Assembly: GCA_964006375.1 (NCBI GenBank)
Contig: OZ023265.1
Location: forward strand, 114,035,084-114,099,083
Reading direction: 5' to 3'
Source: Tillus elongatus
Taxonomy: Eukaryota > Arthropoda > Insecta > Coleoptera > Cleridae
DNA length: 64,000 bases
The notes below the pieces were generated by a model that was not told the origin of the DNA, did not search any database, and saw only the letters and a program-made list of their open reading frames with translations. Each line of letters opens with the position of its first letter. The stretch's first letter is position 1. The translations under genes and the position numbers were made by a program. Below are positions 36,481 through 49,412 of this stretch, in pieces.

Positions 36481-37930
36481 ACCGACTCTTTTTTTATCGC
36501 AATCCAGCTTTTTTCAGACATGCCGTTTTCAAAAATCCACAGTTCAACTTTACATGTATTTTGAAAAAATCTGCATATTAAAAGGGATGACTTCTATAGC
36601 AAAGTGAAAACTATTACTCAGGCCTCTCGTAGAACTGTTGGTAGCAAATGGCGATACCGAGAAGCTACAATTTGATTGAAAGAAATTTGATTGACTGTTT
36701 AACCAATAATTTGGCAGTTGAATGTTTGGAAAAAAATCCCAATTGTGTTTCAAAACGAACACAAGCATCAGCTTTTTGTATTCCACAAGTAAAACTTAAG
36801 TAGCGAATATAAGAGTGTAGTAGATGTCAAATTTTGACAACTTGTTGATAAAATGCCTTGGTAATCATACCAACTAAATTAAATGTTGCTTACTGGAAAG
36901 TTTCCAGGCTAACTATATTTCAATATACCCTCGTATAGTACATAGCTTTAATATAAAATATTCATTATCTTGAAGATGTCCAACACAAAAACGACAAGCA
37001 AGCTGCAGTTGTAGACGCATGTAAATAATTTGCAGAGTAAAATTTAAAAGCTCATGTATTTTTTATCGTAACATTTTATCGTAGGAATATCAACTCAAGA
37101 AAATTTTCGTATATGTTGCAAGGTAATTCAAATTATAGTAGCATAAACAATATTCATAATCGTTTAATTTTGAATCACAAATGCGGTCATGAAGATCGGT
37201 ATCGTACTGGTAATACGTATATTATGCTTTTTTATAGCACGAAAGGTAACACTTAATGCGGCTAGAAATTTACATTTCTCTCATGTTCTTCATGAAAATA
37301 TTAGTTAAGATATACACGTAACATAACAATTACCCATAGCCGTTCATAAACTTTTATGACCACGAAATTGTAATGCGCAATAAATAATGGGAACAAAATT
37401 AGAACTAATCCCAGCCAAATCCGACGCTCGCAAAAATAAAACCTTTTGAAGCCTCATAAAAGTCATGTGTGTATGTACGGAAAGAATATAATTTTAGGAA
37501 ACAAAGTGCCGGTAATTTTATTTGCATTTTACTTGTAAGGCAACTACGTGTCTGTTAGTGACAACATAAAAGACATATCATAGTAGAATAAATCTTTTGT
37601 TTTAAACTGTTTAAATCAAAAGGAAGCTTCAAAACTTTCGCCGGCATGAGAAAAATTAACAGGGGCTAAAAAAACAACAATAGTCTTTAACTTACGTATC
37701 TAATCAACGGAGTATGGTATTTGTCGGTAGCTGGGGAATTATAGCACACACTGTATATTAATAAAAACTAAGACACTTGTAACGAACAACCGTTATATTA
37801 GATTCATGCTTTGCTTAAAGGTAAAAGGTAAAGGTAAGATGCTTACTGGCAATTAGGCCATTGCTGACCCTTTTTGCTCATCTAAACTAACCTTACCTCC
37901 ACCTTGAGCTCGATCTCAACGACGACAGTG
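36481..37930. other. No gene or repeat recognised
   Basis: About 1.4 kb of AT-rich, fairly complex DNA. The longest frame (78 codons, 36786-36550 minus) is unrecognised. Confidence 0.5.
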
Positions 37931-37934
37931 ATGT

Positions 37935-38120
37935 GAAAAATCATCCGCCGCCGGTGAGTCTCGAACCGTCGTCCGTTGTCCAGGGTACTCCTTTCACTTT
38001 TTCAGTACAAACTGTAACATCAACCGAGGTTCTGGCATTGGATAGTGAGGTGAAACTGCTTCCTGGTGTCGGTGATTGGCCATAGTTGCGGAAATAGGCC
38101 GACATTAAATAAACAAAACA
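37935..38120 (+). mobile_element. SINE copy with internal deletion
   Basis: Plus orientation: degenerate B-box side (GGTGAGTCTCGAACCGTCG), GTACTCCTTTCACTTTTTCA, ACATCAACCGAGGTTCTGG, then a jump to GATAGTGAGGTGAAACTGC and the 3' end AATAGGCCGACATTAAAT. The middle of the body is missing. Confidence 0.8.
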
Positions 38121-38131
38121 CACACACACAG

Positions 38132-38227
<96 letters not shown>

Positions 38228-38275
38228 CTGTGTGTGTGTTTTGTTTCTTTAATCTCGGCCTATTTCCGCGCCATA
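38085..38275. repeat. Inverted SINE tails around a TA array
   Basis: AAATAGGCCGACATTAAAT..AAACAAAACACACACACACAGC on the left is mirrored by GCTGTGTGTGTGTTTTGTTT..TAATCTCGGCCTATTT on the right, enclosing (TA)n at 38133-38226. It would form a long hairpin. Confidence 0.85.
38133..38226. repeat. (TA)n array, loop of an inverted repeat
   Basis: 94 bp of TA flanked symmetrically by AGC and GCT. Confidence 0.97.
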
Positions 38276-38397
38276 CATCCTGAAGCTTATATTATTATTA
38301 TTATTATAGAGTTTATTCAGAAAAAGTAAACATACAAAAATTTTAGATTACAGTTGTTGGAATAAACATTGAAGTATCTAAAGAGACACTTTCTTTT

Positions 38398-41110
38398 ATT
38401 TCAACAACACACCACGAGGGCTTACAGCCTAAATATTATCGTACCGTGGGTGTCGAGAAGGAGGAAAGAGGCAACTTGTTAATTCTGGACTTGAAGATTT
38501 GGAGGTTCGGGGGAGAAGGAAAAACATGTACCGGCAAGGAATTCCACAACTTGGAAGTCCTCGGGACAAAAGAGCGGGCATAACAAGATGTTCTGTCTGG
38601 TGACCTGGGCAGTAAAAGGGTGCATTCGCTCTGTTCCCCTGGTAGATCTGTTGGGGGCAGCAGGTGGAGGAACTATGGAAGAAAGCTCCTCTGAGCAGAG
38701 CCCGTGCAGATATATATAAAAGAGAGAGAGAGGTCACCAACCGCACGTCGGTGGGCAAGCGATGGCAGCCTTTGGGTGAGGGTAGGGTCACCGATGAGAC
38801 GTATAGCTCTTCTGAATGGAGTCCAGGATAGCGAGTGTAGAAGCGGCAGCAGCACCCCAGATGTGGAACAGTATTCGAGGTTTGGTCTTATTTGTGAAGT
38901 ATATAAGGTATAGAGATTAGCTGGTGAAAAGTATTTGCGAGCCCGAAAGAGGAAATCTAATTTCTTAGCAGCCGCTTCTGCAATTGATGTGACATGTTGG
39001 TGCCAATTGAGATTTCGATCCACAGAGATGCCAACAAGTGAAAAGGACTCATTACTTTGAATAACTTGGTTGTTTATTGTGATGGGTCTAGGGCTGGTGT
39101 ATCTCTTATGAGAAAGAAAGCAAGACTGTGATTTGGTAGGGTTGAATTGTACAAGATTTCTACTTCCCCGGTCTAATATTTTTTGGAGATCCACAGAGAT
39201 AGAACCCTCCATGAGTCTGCGATGCTCATCTAATTGGGCTAAAGAGACAGGCTTAGAATATTGTATATTTGAGTGGAGGGTGCTGTCGTCCGCGTAACTG
39301 TGAACTGGGTTGTATGTGCTAGACAGGAGGTCATTGATGCGGAGAAGAAACAAAGTAGGGTCTAAAGCTGAACCTTGAGGAACTCCTGCATTAATTGGAT
39401 ACAGTTTAGAGGAATGGCAAGCCCCGACAACAGAAATGCTCCGGTTGGAGAGGAAATTTGCTGTCCACGTACAGAGCTTTGGTGGTAGGCCATAGGCCGG
39501 TAGTTTATTAAACAGTGCTGCGTGCCAGACCTGGTCGAATGTTTTGGATATGTCTAGAGCGACAATCTGGGATTCGCCGTGTAGTTCCATAGACTTGTTC
39601 CAAGAATGGGTGACAAAGGAAAGGAGGTCGGCAGTTGATCTGCGCTGACGGAAACCATGCTGCCTGTCGTGAATTAGACTGATTTTTCAAGAAATTTAAG
39701 TAATTTGGTGTTTATATATTTTTACATCACTTTAGAGATGACTGAAAGGAGAGAAATAGGCATGTAGTTCCTAGGAAGCGCTTTCGATCCTTTTAAGTTT
39801 GGAAATGATATCCGTCATTTTATGCGCGATATTGGGGACTGTTGGTGGTTGAACATTATGAGGTGGGTTGAGAGTAGAATTGCCGGCGAACAACGAGGTA
39901 AAAAGTTCAGCCTTGCCAGGGCGGTAGAAACAATTTCATCCCCTGAGACAAGAGGTGGGAACGTGCTCTTGCAGAAATTATTCCTAATAGATTTAGCAAG
40001 AGTCCAGAAGGGTTTGCTGCCGCTGGAGCTTAAGAGGACTTTGTTTTTGATGTGGTTATTAAACGAGTTTTTGGCCTCAGAAAGAATGCGGAATTAGCGG
40101 TTTCTTGCGTCGTTAAATGCTTGACGGTTTTCTTGACTGGAATTGTGTAGAAGCTTTTTGTGAGCTTTGACCTTTTCAAGTCTGGCCTTGTCACAGGATT
40201 TAGAGAACCAGGGCTTTTGAGTGGCTGCAGAGGTTTTCTGTGTACGTGAAATAAATAATCCCATGCCAGCTTAGATAATTTCGATGTCGTTTTGTGAGAT
40301 ATCAGAGGCGTTAGGATGAGAGAAGCAGACAGACGCCCATGGAAATGAGGAAAAGTAATCTCGCATTTCGTCCCAGTTCGCGGAGTTGTAGTGCCAAACG
40401 ATACGTGGGTATGATGACTGTGTGTCCTCGGGTTGCATTGCGCAGGAAGCCCTGACCATGCCGTGGTCTGAGCGACTCAGGGGGGCGGTGACTGATATCT
40501 TATAGCAGGCAGGATTTGTAGTAAGAGATCCAAGGGATTTGAGCTGTGTGTTGGAATACGAGGAAAATAAGTAGGTTGCTGAACCATATTGGCTAAAGAA
40601 TTGCTGACTGCAAAGGCCTCCGCTGCTCTTCCTTGTGGATCTGTTTTTGAAGATCCTAGCCATTCCTTATTATGGACATTGAAGTCACCAAGAATAGTGA
40701 CCTCGGAGGAAGAATATTCAGAAATCAGTAGGTCGGTTTTTTCAGAAAGGTAGTCAAAGATCTGGACAAAGTTGTTGTCAGAAGGTGACCGGTAAACGCA
40801 ACCGATGAATTTAGTTGCAGCCCTGAGAGAGAGTTTTATCCATATTATGTCTTTTCTTCCAGCTTCTAAATTGGGGAGTCTGGTGCAGGGTAGATTGCTA
40901 CGGACGTACGCGCACACGTCTCCATGCAATCTAAAAGAAGTAAGGAGCTCATACCTCGGGAAATTAAGGTGATTAGTGGCTGTTTTGGCACTGATTTGAG
41001 TTTCGGTGAGGAAGAGTAGTTGGGGCCTATTAGCCTGGAGGAAATGGTGAACGGAGTTCAGGTTAGAATTTAGGCCACATATATTCGAGAAGGATATTGT
41101 AAATCTCGAT
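38398..41110 (-). pseudogene. Jockey-like LINE, near-complete ORF2
   Basis: Non-LTR retrotransposon second ORF, with APE endonuclease and reverse transcriptase. From about 41105 the minus strand reads SFSNICGLNSNLNSVHHFLQ and LLFLTETQIS. The frame 40929-40477 holds CVYRSPS and ILGDFNVHNKEWL. Another frame near 40450-40480 holds PLSRSDHGMV, the SDH endonuclease motif. 40270-39600 is broken by frameshifts. The frame 39590-38673 is open for 305 residues: ALDISKTFDQVWH (RT motif A), INAGVPQGSALDP (B), HSYADDST (C), [12 protein letters not shown] and the C-terminal region. [15 protein letters not shown] follows near 38560 in another frame, and the 3' end is GTTGTTGAAATAAAAG. Dead through frameshifts. 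No ORF1 was recognised upstream. Other copies of its 3' end are at 23.1, 55.6 and 63.8 kb. Confidence 0.9.
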
Positions 41111-41690
41111 GCTGGCGCCCCCTGTATACCCCTCTCCGGAGATCCGAATGGAGGGGTATTTTACTTCCGGAATCTTTTGTACAAGGAGGAGCCATCATCA
41201 TTTTTGTTTATAAGGGAAACCGACTCATACACCAGAACCGGAAACGTCCGTTGGCACCGGCCACTTGATGTAAGGGGTGGTACCTCCTCGGGCGTGAAAA
41301 AAATCCTTTACTATCACGTAAAGGAAAATTCCACTACCACCTACCATATTGCAAGTATACCACACCAGCCAACTATTAAAGAGCTGACTAGCTTTAGAAC
41401 TTGCTTAAACTTGTTCGTGAAAAAACATTAGGAACTTCAGCATGTTGTGGACAGCTAAATATTAGGTTTAAATGTAAGACAAGTGTAAATACACAAAACA
41501 TGTCTACCTAAATTTAACAGCACTAGCACCAGTATATAAAGTAAAAAGAAAATAATACAAAACAAAACAGAATACAGACCTCAACACATATACACAGTCA
41601 TACATCCAGAAATTGTCAAGACACATATGCACACATATGCACACACACAAACACGCACACACATACTATCGAACTCTTCAAACAGTGCAG
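41111..41690. other. No gene recognised upstream of the LINE
   Basis: The first 200 bp (CCCTCTCCGGAGATCCGAAT, GGTGGTACCTCCTCGGGCG) are GC-richer and may be LINE 5' sequence. After that it is AT-rich, with a short CA-rich run at 41635-41665. Confidence 0.45.
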
Positions 41691-42790
41691 CATCTCTCCA
41701 GCGCTAAACATACTCCGCAATTCCCCTTAATCTAGAATGCTACGAATAAGTTGTCTGTTGTGATGCAACCAAATTTTTTACATCTTTTTATAAGCCTGGG
41801 ATATATTTATACCTTTGGATTCAATGGATAACTAGTTGTAAAGCATCTGCTCCAGGTAGCTTTAATTTCCCTGACCAATTGACTTTGCACATCTCGTGGT
41901 TCTATAAAGCGTCTCCATATTTCTGGTCTGGTAAGTATGCTGAAAGTGATGGATATTTTACTTATTTGTATGTTACCTAACTAATATTGCGTAACAGATT
42001 TGCCGTACATCAAATACGCCTGCATGTTTATATAATAGATCAGTCGAGTAGGTTAGTCTCTTGCCTAATCTTAAGAAACCATTTTTGATTTAGTTCTAGA
42101 TTTTTTAAATGTGTCTTAGCGACACCACCACTTTCCATAATGCCAGATGAAAAATGACTCTGAATGAGGGCAAAATAAAGCTCTTCAATTTGTTATATTT
42201 TTAAGCAAGCCTTGAGAACCCGAAATTTAGGCAACAGACCTCTAAGCTTCTTAATCAGCTAATTTATATGGCTCTTTCATCCTAAATTAGGATCCAGAAT
42301 CACACCCAAATATATGACCGTCTGGGATGTGCACACAATAAATTCCCCATTTTCGTCAGAGAAACATAGCGTTGGAATTTTCTGAGACTGCTGAACCGAG
42401 AAGCTTAGAAATGTGGTCTTTTCTATATTGGGTGTCAGTTGTTTGCTTTCAAAGTAACTTTTTATCATTAAAAATCTTCTTTAACCAGACTTTCCAGTCC
42501 CTCCCACGAATCCTCAGTTTATATTATTGCTGTATCACCCGCGTGTCTAAAACTATTTTCCTTTGTTGGCAATAAAAACAAGTCATTTATATAAATGATG
42601 AACAGTAAGGGACCCAAGACACTGCCCTGAGGAACTCCAAATTTTATTTTTTTCTAGTCACTTAGGACACCATCTATGTCAACACATTCGACACGGTTCC
42701 TCGGCTAAGACTGTACTAAATGATAACTGATGCCCCTGAAACCATAACCTTCATTGTTTTAACACTGACGTAATGCCTCGCGATTGAAAA
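41691..42790 (-). pseudogene. Second jockey/CR1-like LINE, RT and C-terminal relic
   Basis: Minus strand, many stops. Near 42640: FGVPQGSVLGPLLFIIYIND (RT motif B). Near 42550: FRHAGDTAII, a decayed YADDTAII (motif C). 42468-42277: QLTPNIEKTTFLSFSV and VIYLGVILDPNLG (thumb). Further on: RLRGLLPKFRVLKACL, FALIQSHFSSGIMESG and LELNQKWFLKI. A different family from 38.4-41.1 kb and much older. Confidence 0.8.
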
Positions 42791-45590
42791 ACTCGTTATA
42801 TATGAGCTGTAGCATCATTGTGTACACGGTTTGTTAAAAAAAAATTCTTATGGGGGGTCCTGAGAATTACTGTATTGTCTTTTTCTGGTTGTTTACTTGG
42901 TTTTACGCACAAAATTTTGATGTAACTCTTAACTACGACAACAATTTCTTATGGGAATTTTGAGCATTATTGCATTATCTTCATCTGGTTGTTTACTTGG
43001 CTTTACGCATTAAATTTTGATGTAAGTCTCAACTACGATTCTTATGATTGCGATTTTTATTTAAAAACATTAACCACTTTTAAATGAGTTGAAGACTATA
43101 TTTTGCGAGCGTTGCAGTAAATATATGTCCTGGCAATTGCTAAAACTAAGTGTTTTATATAGCATGCAAATCAAAAGAAATTTCTTTTGCAAATTATTAC
43201 TTTACATCTAATTATAATGCTCCAAGATCTCAGGTTTCATTGGTACTTTCTAACATTATAATTGTAAAATTGTACAAAAGTAACTAACATATCTTAACAC
43301 ATATTTTTTACGCATAACTCAGTCGAAGCTAATTATATTTCAAATCATCCAGCGTCCGCTAGACCCGCATTAAACATACAATATATTTACAAACGTAATC
43401 ATTGTTAAAGCGGCTGTACAGAACAACTTTCACGTCTGCTCGTTATTTTGTGTTATTACAGCTTATTATTCATGGAGCCGCCATGTTTATTACTCTTATA
43501 AAGTCTAATAGATGTATCTTACTATGCGAGGTACACATACTTATAAGATTTGGATACGGTATTATCTTGGACCGGTGTTTATAGGTGTTGTGCAAGGTAC
43601 TTGCTATAGTTACTGGCCAAAGGCCATTTAGATGAGTCTTCCAGTAACAGATCCGTACTTCCTGCTATAATTCTGTAGTGATTTTAGGATGTATAATTTT
43701 CTAACGTGTGAATGATTAATCTAAGAATTAAGACTTCAGGACAATAACTGATTTTTTGTATCGTTTTTTAACTGTTTATAGAAAATTTTCAATTCAGCAT
43801 GTTCTTTTCTTTTATGTGGGTATCGTAAACTGATCTTTCAGCAATCCATAAGCTGCTCTAAATTGTATTTAGGGAATGAAATTTGGGGGCACTCCGATTA
43901 GGTTTGTTTTTTGTAATCACTTTACTATTTTTTTCTAAATTAGAAAAATGGGATTTAGCTGTTACAATTTAAAAAATTTGACTGGCAGTGACATTTTGCT
44001 TACATATGAATCCATTATAGCATATCATGCTGCTTCGTAAAGTATAACAAACAAATTTTATTATAATCAACAGCCACTGTGGCTTCAGAAACAAAATGGC
44101 ATTTCCGTTGTAACTTGACACTGATTTTTCTTTTACATGAGTAACTATCTGACCCGACGGAGGTTGTCCTGTCCAAATTTGAATATGTCAAACGATATTT
44201 GCTCACGTAGCGAAATAAATCGGAGCAAAAAGCCCTTTAAGTTTTTCCTGCATTTTTCAATTTTTCTTCGGCTAAAACCCTTATCATATGGAAAATTTTT
44301 GTATTATTTAATTTAGGCGAATTAGGAGTTTGGGGACAGTTTGTGCTTTGCAAATAATCAAAATGAGGTTGAGGTTTCTCTTGGCTGTACCTGTCAAATT
44401 TGATATTTAACAAAAGAAAATACAAAGTTGGGTGATTTTCCAAAATTTCGAAAAATGTCGAATAAAAAAGTTTTTTTTAATTTTTTTACCCAAACAGCAA
44501 ATTAGAAAAAAATTGGACCACCTTGAATCTTTTTCATGTTAAATTTACATTTTGTTATTAATTGTAAAAGTATTTGTTCATGGAACCCGAGGCTTATCGC
44601 TTGACAAATGGATTTTCTAATGCTAGTTTATGGCATTTCTCCAGTAAAATACCTTTTGATATTGTGATGAAAATGGGTCTAGCCAATTTTGTTGTGAAAT
44701 TTTGAAACTAGAGCAACTCTGCATCAAAGTATGACATGCTTAACCCCCAAGAGACAATATAGGCAACGATTATTTTTACAGTGACTGTCTATAAAAAGTG
44801 TATGAATTTTAATTTTGATCTAGATAATATTTCAAAAACCTTGTCACACCTGGTGTCGGGGTCAGTGAGCACATTCATTCATACCAGGAGAATTTATGTC
44901 CGATAGTTGCAGTCTCCTGGTCGCCGCTGCCTAGGCTAAATAAACCGATTTTTCTGAATACTGATTCAAAGGCAGTCTTATGCGCAGAATTAACATTATG
45001 GCATGCAAGCTTTTCACATTTCCCAAACCTGCTCTTGATGCTTTGGAAAAATGTGGTGCAAATATTTTCAAGAATATACACACTTTATTTTACATTTTTT
45101 TTGCAGAATTCCGGTTTCCAGATCGACAGTAGAAATACCATTTTCCACATTAAAACTGTTGAAAAATTACTTGTATCATGGGAAATGAGCGATTAAATGG
45201 GTTAGCGATGTTATATGTATGTCCAAATATTTATGTGCCACCAAATGAAGTTTTGGATGTACTCCAGACAAAAGAAAAGAAGAGTGGATTTAATTATATA
45301 ATCTCCTATTTAAAAATCAAGAATAATTGGTTGATTTATACTTGTACGAGTACATAACTACATACCTATCAATATTTATTTACTGCGCTTTTTTTTGTTG
45401 TAATTTAGAGTACTTAATATTTCATGCATGTAATGTGGCCAAGTGTATGTATTAATTTTAGATAACCTATTTAGTATTTTTATGTGTTGTACTAGCTGTA
45501 CTACTATGAAGGAATATTTCTTTTGCCACTTTCGATTTTCGAAGAATATTTTTATTTTAAGTATAAAATTGCGCAAATATTTTGTCAAAT
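42791..45590. other. No gene or clear repeat seen (2.8 kb)
   Basis: AT-rich. A diverged direct repeat of about 115 bp is visible at 42850-43035 (TTTACTTGGTTTTACGCAC.. against TTTACTTGGCTTTACGCAT). Frames up to 68 codons are unrecognised. Confidence 0.5.
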
Positions 45591-45717
45591 TTATTTTCTC
45601 GTGAACTTTCTTTAAAAAAATCACTAATGACGAGATCTCGATTTTTGAATTTTCAAAAAATTTGTTCAAATGAGCGCTATGTAGGCCCCTTAGAACACAT
45701 ATCCGGGGTCAGTTTCA

Positions 45718-45719
<2 letters not shown>
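45591..45719. repeat. Family X fragment
   Basis: TCGTGAACTTTCTTTAAAAA, CAAATGAGCGCTATGTAGGC and CCGGGGTCAGTTTCAATTTA, leading into a TA array. Confidence 0.72.

Positions 45720-45779
<60 letters not shown>
45720..45779. repeat. (TA)n array
   Basis: 60 bp between GGGGTCAGTTTCAATT and CAGTGTGTCCCAAACTGG, the latter looking like a transposon terminus. Confidence 0.97.
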
Positions 45780-45781
<2 letters not shown>

Positions 45782-46521
45782 TGTGTCCCAAACTGGATGG
45801 GAATGTATTGCTATCTTGCGTTAGTATTAGAGATAGGGAGACGTTTTAATTAGCAGTGTTTTGTAAAATTTCGTGCTCGTTCCAAATATGACGTGTGTTT
45901 TGCTCTGCCGCTTTTCGTTTTCGAGTTATTGTGAAGAAAACAAAATTTGTCGATTTCTTTTTCTTTTTCAATATCTAAGTAGGCGTTGATCTGACATGTC
46001 TAAGACTTGCACATTATGAGGACACTTTTTACAGAGCAATCTTTTTGTGCTATACTCAACTTTGGATTGTCAATTGTTTTTCAGCTACAGGTATCAACGT
46101 TTGTTTTTATTATGGCCGCCATATTGATTTTTTTGCTCATGTGATTGCCTGTGAAAAGAGATTTCCAATAATGTACAACATGCTTGAGAAATCTTGTCAT
46201 TGCACTGGCAGTTTTAAGAAAACCGTTTTGAAGATAGTAGCTATAGAGTTTATCGTTTAATGGTATATAATTTTTGTCGAATTTTCGTAAAAAATCAATA
46301 TAGCTCAATATATCCGTTATTATACAACATACGAAAAAAATGGTATACATTAATTATAGTGTGTCTTGAGCTGCACCTTAAAACATATTTCTACAATCAC
46401 AGGATGGCCAATAAGTCGTTGGTGATACAAGTTTTCTTTTTTTAAAATCGAATACGCCTTATGTTATTGCATTTTTGCATTTTCCATAGAAATATAATGC
46501 ATGCTTGTAAGAAAAGAAACT
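45780..46521. repeat. Transposon-end-like sequence, then family X
   Basis: CAGTGTGTCCCAAACTGGAT resembles a TA-targeting element's end, but no partner end was found. From about 46235 family X resumes (TATAGAGTTTATCGTTTAAT, GAGCTGCACCTTAAAACAT, AAGTCGTTGGTGATACAAG, TTTTGCATTTTCCATAGAAA). Confidence 0.55.
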
Positions 46522-46828
46522 CGGGACGCAGCAAGTGTGTTATGGTAGCTAATTTTCATTAAATGCTTCAAATTGGAATAGCTCAATTTGCTATTAACCT
46601 ATTAGGTTGACCAAGAAACCAGTTTTTTCGGGAACACTTTAAGTTTACTTTCGGAAATTTGTGTACATTTTCAAACAATAAAGTTATTTTGATGAAACAT
46701 GGCACATTGTTTCTACTATGTAGGTTATACTAGTAACAAAATTTGATGCCTGCTTTCTTAAAACATATATTTGCTATTAAAAACATTTTAATGAAAATTC
46801 ACTACCATAACGCACTTGCTGCGTCCAG
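46522..46828. mobile_element. Short inverted-repeat element (307 bp)
   Basis: CGGGACGCAGCAAGTGTGTT at the left and AACGCACTTGCTGCGTCCAG at the right; interior as at 12987-13299. It sits directly after the family X word ATGCATGCTTGTAAGAAAAG, the same junction as elsewhere. Confidence 0.75.
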
Positions 46829-47605
46829 ACTGTTTCATTTTGCATAGTCAAGTTAAGAAATCACAAGATATTTTTTATGTATCTATTGTTGGCTACCCCA
46901 GAGTCAATTTCTGTATACGCGACTGTTATATGCCAAAGTTAAAGATTTTAGATTTATTAAGTTATTAGTTTAATTATTTTGTGTTTGAAACTTCGTAAGG
47001 TACTTACTGCATGTAGTATTTTTCTGTATTTATTAGAGACTTTGTAATACTGGTCAAATCTGTTATCAAAGTGATAAATTATATAGGTAGCAAAAGTTTT
47101 GACCTTCAGAGGCATCTTTCCTCAGAAAGGCCTCTGAATGCCATACCAATGTTCAGGTACACAAAATTTGATCGCCGTGCAATTATTATCTGATTTTTCC
47201 CTCAGACGTTGCTAGTGCTAGATAGTAAATGCACATTTCTAAGTATATTCATGGCACAGCATAGTCATAGCTATGACACAGCATAATAACTGTTGATTAT
47301 GCTGTGGCTATGCCGTGATTAAAAGAACCTGGACCTTAAAATTTCTTTGTCGGTTATAAGATTTATGGTACGGCCTGTACGGCAATAATCCTAATTATGA
47401 GGATTGACTGTTAAAAATGTTTTCAAGTTGTGAAGCAGATCGTGAAAATAATATTGAGCACAGGCCCACAACACAGTTAGAAATGCATAAAATGTTTTAT
47501 TGGTAAATTTTCATAAAAAACTGTTTTTGTAAAACTGCAAGCTTAAAAGTATCAAAAATGATCTCCAATTGCCACTAGTGTGTGGAAATTATATCCAAGA
47601 TTTGC
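46829..47605. other. No gene seen
   Basis: AT-rich. A short imperfect inverted repeat around 47245-47325 (CAGCATAGTCATAGC and GCTGTGGCTATGCCG) is the only structure noticed. Confidence 0.5.
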
Positions 47606-47606
47606 T

Positions 47607-47630
47607 TTCGATTTTTACTTTTAAACACAC

Positions 47631-47701
<71 letters not shown>

Positions 47702-47725
47702 CTGTGTGTTTAAAAGTAAAAAGTA
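47607..47725. repeat. TA array between inverted arms
   Basis: TTTTTACTTTTAAACACACA at 47612 is mirrored by TGTGTGTTTAAAAGTAAAAA after the array, enclosing (TA)n at 47633-47697. Confidence 0.88.
47633..47697. repeat. (TA)n array, loop of an inverted repeat
   Basis: 65 bp of TA, the second case of an array in a hairpin loop. Confidence 0.97.
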
Positions 47726-47805
47726 GAAAGAGAGAGAGAGAGAAAAGGGTGGATATTATCACCCCCATCTTAGTTCTGTTAAATCATTAATTAAATAGCT
47801 CACCC

Positions 47806-48036
47806 GAACAACGTTGTAAGTAACAAAAACTGAATTTTATAGCATGGAATATTTTCTGTTTAATATAAATATTAACAAGATCAAATGGAAAATTTGTTCA
47901 CATTCCTATAGAATCTGATAAGGAGAAACAGTGGTATATTTATATTTCAGTTTTCTCGTTCCTTTTCGGAAATAACACATATTAAATAAAAATGGGAACG
48001 AACAACGTTGTAACTGTATGTCAGTTACAACGTTTT
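47806..48036. repeat. Segment bounded by ACAACGTTGT palindromes
   Basis: GAACAACGTTGTAAGT at 47806, GAACAACGTTGTAACTG at 47999 and an inverse, CAGTTACAACGTTTTT, at 48022. The ends could be a small transposon's inverted repeats. Same word cluster as 53.66-54.03 kb. Confidence 0.5.
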
Positions 48037-48191
48037 TGCCTAAAGTCTGTTCGAGTATAGAAATTGATAGTTAATTGCAATACTTTCCCTTTATTAGTCC
48101 ACATTATTTAGTTTCAGAGTGTACTATTTTGATAGCTAAGACTTATCACCTGATCCAGTTTACTTTAGCAGATTAATTGGACTGTATATTT

Positions 48192-48500
48192 GTTTCTTTA
48201 ATATTTCCACTACTACAGCTAATCACCAAGAGGAGAGGGTTTTACTTGATTGTCTGGAAATGATGCTGAACTCTTTCCTTTCTACCAGGAGGGTAGGGAT
48301 CTTTAACGTTTCCAACATTTCATGGTACACGGGACCTATGACTTTACACCCCTTCCTAAGAGTGTAAATTGGGTAAATTTAACTTGGTAAAAAACAATGT
48401 CTCAACCAGAGCTGTTTTTAATTAATTTACAGTATATATTCAAAAATAATCTGAAGCTTCCACTGAGAATCGTACTTATATGGTTATTCTTTGGGACAAA
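48192..48500 (-). mobile_element. SINE, old full-length copy
   Basis: Reverse reading: CTAATCACCAAGAGGAGAG, AGGAGGGTAGGGATCTTTAA, CCAACATTTCATGGTACACG and a degenerate head (CACTGAGAATCGTACTTAT). Strongly diverged from the 11.9 kb copy. Confidence 0.7.
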
Positions 48501-48723
48501 GTATTTTAAAGTAATAGTAGATTTTGAGTTTTGACAACTCAAGTTTCCTGATAATAGAAACAGACATAGAGGGTGTCCCTATGCTTCAAAAATTTGCTTT
48601 TACGGTATAGTGAGACAGGAGATAAATTATAATGGTTATACGCATGTACGGCAAATACAAGACAAAGGTTATAAACATACAAAAACCCTAATATTAAATG
48701 AACTAAACAATAGCAACAACAGG

Positions 48724-48732
48724 ATATATATA

Positions 48733-48795
<63 letters not shown>
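48724..48795. repeat. (TA)n array
   Basis: 72 bp with one TGA interruption near 48733. Confidence 0.97.
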
Positions 48796-48799
<4 letters not shown>

Positions 48800-49410
48800 A
48801 ATATCGGAATACTGTTAGACGTATTCAGTTTGACACTTTCTAAATTTTACTAAGCAGAAGACTTTCTATAAAAGTCCAATGCGTCAACCCGTTTGCTTAG
48901 TTAAGACATGGTGGTTGTCTTTGTGTGTGCAATTTGTGAAGCATCTAGAAAGTCAAGTTTGCACTGGTCATCACATTAAGGCTCAGAGACTGCATAATTT
49001 GTGTTTATGTTTAATGAATTAATATTTTTTATGTTAAATATTTACACATATTACTTAGATGTTTCAGTGACCTAAAAAGTCAATTCACTCTTTTAACGAA
49101 TATGTAGCAACCAATTTTTATTTCTAGTTGCCACAGGTTCGTGTAAATAATTTTCTACCTGACGATAATCCAATGGTGAAACTAGTTGCAGAGGACATAG
49201 GAATCGATTGTGAAGCCACAGAAATAGTATCTAAATCCATATGTGATATGAAAAAAATCCGCTACCCTTAGACAGCTACAATCAATAAGTTTAAAATAAT
49301 GAAAATTAGAGCTTTGGATTGTTTTAAAAACTATGCACTTTAAATCTGGTTTTAACAAGAGAAACAATACATTGTTGTCAATGCTATAACTAAATACAAA
49401 TTTATATGTA
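48800..49410. other. No gene seen
   Basis: AT-rich; nothing recognised. Confidence 0.5.
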
Positions 49411-49412
49411 TA

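Noticed and set aside
45780..46235. A complete transposon starting CAGTGTGTCCC
   Set aside because: No inverse partner end was found in the next several kilobases.
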